From an archaeon (GTDB lineage: Archaea; Micrarchaeota; Micrarchaeia; Norongarragalinales; SBBD01), in NCBI GenBank assembly GCA_005239845.1, contig SBBD01000116.1, positions 1 to 6,511 on the forward strand: a stretch of 6,511 nt of DNA, written 5' to 3'. A model generated the notes under the pieces. The model was not told the DNA's origin, did no database searches, and saw only the letters and a program-made list of their open reading frames with translations. The position numbers were made by a program, and so were the translations under genes. Below are positions 4,793 to 6,511 of the stretch, piece by piece (position 1 is the first letter of the stretch; every line of letters starts with the position of its first letter).

Positions 4793-6130
4793 TCATTCAC
4801 GCGATAGGCTGGTAAAACTGCTGAAGAACGCATAGAGGCCTGCAATACCGATGGCAGCCAGCAGGATGAGGGGTTCCTGCAAGTAGACGAGGAAGCGGTC
4901 CATGAACACGCGCACGCCGATGACGTCGTTCTTCACGGCTCCAACACCTGCAAAAAAAAGGCCGAAAAGGAAGTAGTATGCGTGATTATCGGTTTTTTGG
5001 AGCAGGGGAAGGGAAGAAACAAAGTTGGCAAACGTGAACCCAATGATTCCAGCGAGAATGGCGACGACCAAGAAAACGAAGTTCAGGGGCCCGAACTCGA
5101 AGTGGTTCAAGTAAAAATAGGAGGCCAGCGCGACGAAAATGAATACGATGGAATTCTGCAGCCCCCGCCTACTTTCCTCCTCGAAGCCAACCCAGGAGCC
5201 CGCTTGCTGGATGAAAAGACGAACGAGACGCTGGAACACGAGGAGAACGCCAACTAACGAAAATACGGCGATGACCCAGCCCGTCTTGGAAAGGTAGGAT
5301 TCAAGGCTGACCAGGCCCCCCTCGTGGTACTTGAACTGCGCGATGTCGAAAATGTTCCACGAGTTCATCACAACATAGTGCCATACGACGTACGCCAGCG
5401 TGGCGAGGAGGATGGCTAACAACGCAAGGGAAGCGTGCTGCATGAGCTCCAGCACTTGCGCAGGATTCGAGCGGCCATTCGAGTTTGAGTTAAAGGAGAA
5501 AAGGAGGGCGTAGCCAAAGGAAACGGCAATGTACGCCCCCAAGCCACCCACCAAAAAAGCCAACGCTTCCTGGTGCACCATCGCGATCGCAAAAGCCAGA
5601 AGGAGGCTCGTCCTCCATTTTTGAGAGGCAATTGCGAGGAAAGCCACGGGAAGCAGCACCATTCCAAGGGCTTGGGGAAGGGGACGAACCGTGTAGATCA
5701 GGAGTTCTCCCGGAAAGCTTGCCAGGAAAGCAGCCGCAACGCCGGTGGGAGTTCCAAATAAGCGGGTGCCTAACGCGTAAAAACTGAGGGGAAGCAAGAC
5801 GGCAAAAAGCATGACCGCCATCCTGGAAATGAAGTCAATGGAAAGTCCCGTCAACAAGACGGCATGGACGATGAACAAGCGGTAGAAGGGCACGTACAAG
5901 TTGGGTACGTTGCCCCCATACGAATAGTCGATTTTCGGATACGTGTTGTGTTCGAGCATGTGCCTCACGCTGGCCACGTGGATGAACGTGTTGCCGTACG
6001 TCGGCATCGTAAACTCCTTGAACACCATGGAGTGCGTGTAGATGCTAAGCAAGAGGGCTAGGACGAGCAGTAACGGGACAGCATACGATTTCAGAAGGCT
6101 GAAGTTTGGAACAGGCATGGGTTGGTTCAC
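4793..6130 (-). CDS. GT-C-like membrane protein without a soluble C-terminal domain
   Basis: This 445-residue protein has about ten to twelve membrane helices, the first at roughly 16-31. The first loop reads TYGNTFIH (44-51), which aligns with the GD-x3-H motif of the plus-strand neighbour but has N47 where that protein has an acid. Further features are PKIDYSYGG (65-73), RPLPQALG (149-156) and MVHQEA (184-189). An asparagine-rich loop lies at 213-222, and MDRFLVYL (410-417) precedes the last helix. The sequence stops 15 residues after that helix, so the soluble domain common in such proteins is absent. The start is GTG 6130-6128, touching the TAA of the upstream gene; ATG 6118-6116 is an alternative giving 441 residues. 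Co-transcription with the upstream gene is clear from the zero-base spacing. A transferase or flippase-like role in surface glycan assembly is inferred. Confidence 0.82.
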   Translation of the reverse strand: MNQPMPVPNFSLLKSYAVPLLLVLALLLSIYTHSMVFKEFTMPTYGNTFIHVASVRHMLEHNTYPKIDYSYGGNVPNLYVPFYRLFIVHAVLLTGLSIDFISRMAVMLFAVLLPLSFYALGTRLFGTPTGVAAAFLASFPGELLIYTVRPLPQALGMVLLPVAFLAIASQKWRTSLLLAFAIAMVHQEALAFLVGGLGAYIAVSFGYALLFSFNSNSNGRSNPAQVLELMQHASLALLAILLATLAYVVWHYVVMNSWNIFDIAQFKYHEGGLVSLESYLSKTGWVIAVFSLVGVLLVFQRLVRLFIQQAGSWVGFEEESRRGLQNSIVFIFVALASYFYLNHFEFGPLNFVFLVVAILAGIIGFTFANFVSSLPLLQKTDNHAYYFLFGLFFAGVGAVKNDVIGVRVFMDRFLVYLQEPLILLAAIGIAGLYAFFSSFTSLSRE

Positions 6131-6511
6131 TTACGATTCTTTCACTCGGTAAATTTCGAGAGTGTTATTGGAAAAAACGCGTTCAAAATAGCGAGGATTT
6201 TGCAGCTTGCTTCGCTCGGGGGAAAACCACTTGAAACCCGCAAACACTTGCCGGTTGGGAATCAGGACATAGGATGCATTGTATTTAGTAGCGATTTGGT
6301 GGGCCCGTTCTGCGTTTGCGGTTTCATAGAACTCGTTGATGGCCCCCATTTTTTCCACGACTCCGGGAACGATGGCCCAGTCGCCGCCTTCCGTGCCTTC
6401 CCGCAGCGTGTTGCCCATGATGTGCTCTCCCCCGAAAATGTCGGTCACGAACACGTCGCGTTCCCTCGTATTCGCGAGAATCCATTTCGTGGCCTGCGAC
6501 TCTTCCGCCGT
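6131..6511 (-). CDS. C-terminal soluble domain of a GT-C-like glycosyltransferase (partial)
   Basis: The frame is open from the right edge and encodes 126 visible residues before TAA at 6133-6131. It begins TAEESQATKWILANTRERD, the usual start of the soluble domain in membrane glycosyltransferases and STT3-like proteins (helix, then 'WI..NT', then a strand, here VFVTDIFGG). It ends with NASYVLIPNR, a long ERVFSNNTLEIYRV strand region and a short polar tail. A GTG at 6454 could be mistaken for a start, but the frame continues 19 codons further without a stop and with family-like sequence, so the gene runs off the window. The stop abuts the GTG of the next gene, so both share one transcript. 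Confidence 0.82.
   Translation of the reverse strand, partial: TAEESQATKWILANTRERDVFVTDIFGGEHIMGNTLREGTEGGDWAIVPGVVEKMGAINEFYETANAERAHQIATKYNASYVLIPNRQVFAGFKWFSPERSKLQNPRYFERVFSNNTLEIYRVKES

Noticed and set aside
4793..6511. One glycosyltransferase gene broken by a frameshift on the minus strand
   Set aside because: The soluble domain is encoded upstream of the membrane domain, the reverse of the normal order, and the junction is a clean stop followed by a GTG start. Two genes explain it better.
1..6511. CRISPR array, transposase, integrase or rRNA
   Set aside because: No regularly spaced repeats, no transposase or integrase motifs and no rRNA sequence were seen on either strand.

Overview
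The window looks archaeal. The main evidence is a tRNA-Arg(CCG) gene interrupted after position 37 by a 103-nt intron whose junctions fold into a textbook bulge-helix-bulge motif. Neither tRNA encodes its 3' CCA. TATA boxes also sit 25-29 nt before several start codons, as expected for leaderless archaeal transcripts. Mixed GC content, small genes and scattered membrane proteins would suit a DPANN-type lineage, but that placement is an inference and no marker gene here fixes it.

Layout, left to right. (1) Positions 1-104 hold the C-terminal end of a membrane protein. (2) A TATA box leads into a two-gene unit: a 133-residue protein resembling the N-terminal extension found on some dihydropteroate synthases but without the catalytic barrel, then a 236-residue polytopic membrane protein resembling an ECF-transporter substrate-binding component. 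(3) An accessory-looking block follows: a small unrecognised protein on the minus strand, divergent from an MntA-HepT type nucleotidyltransferase/HEPN toxin-antitoxin pair with intact motifs (GS-x10-DxD and R-x4-H-x-Y). (4) A tRNA cluster comes next, with tRNA-Ser(UGA) on the minus strand and intron-containing tRNA-Arg(CCG) on the plus strand, diverging from a shared AT-rich promoter region. Just past tRNA-Arg, a 21-nt direct repeat copies the tRNA 3' end plus seven flanking bases (including one base inside the T loop) 118 bp downstream. The spacer between the copies holds two strong stem-loops. This looks like an attachment-site or tiny-insertion scar. (5) The right half holds three polytopic or surface-glycosylation-like proteins: a 633-residue GT-C-like protein on the plus strand, a 445-residue GT-C-like protein on the minus strand converging on it with a single base between stops, and the C-terminal soluble domain of a further such protein that runs off the right edge.

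Functional reading. The left part may concern pterin/folate or vitamin handling (weak inference from one domain resemblance and one fold resemblance). The middle is a defence or stabilisation module beside tRNA genes, a common integration site. The right part is probably cell-surface glycan or lipid-linked sugar transfer. I see no CRISPR array, rRNA, transposase, integrase or replication origin. The most distinctive region is 2382-2889, with no protein gene but two tRNAs, an intron, a tRNA-end duplication and two hairpins.
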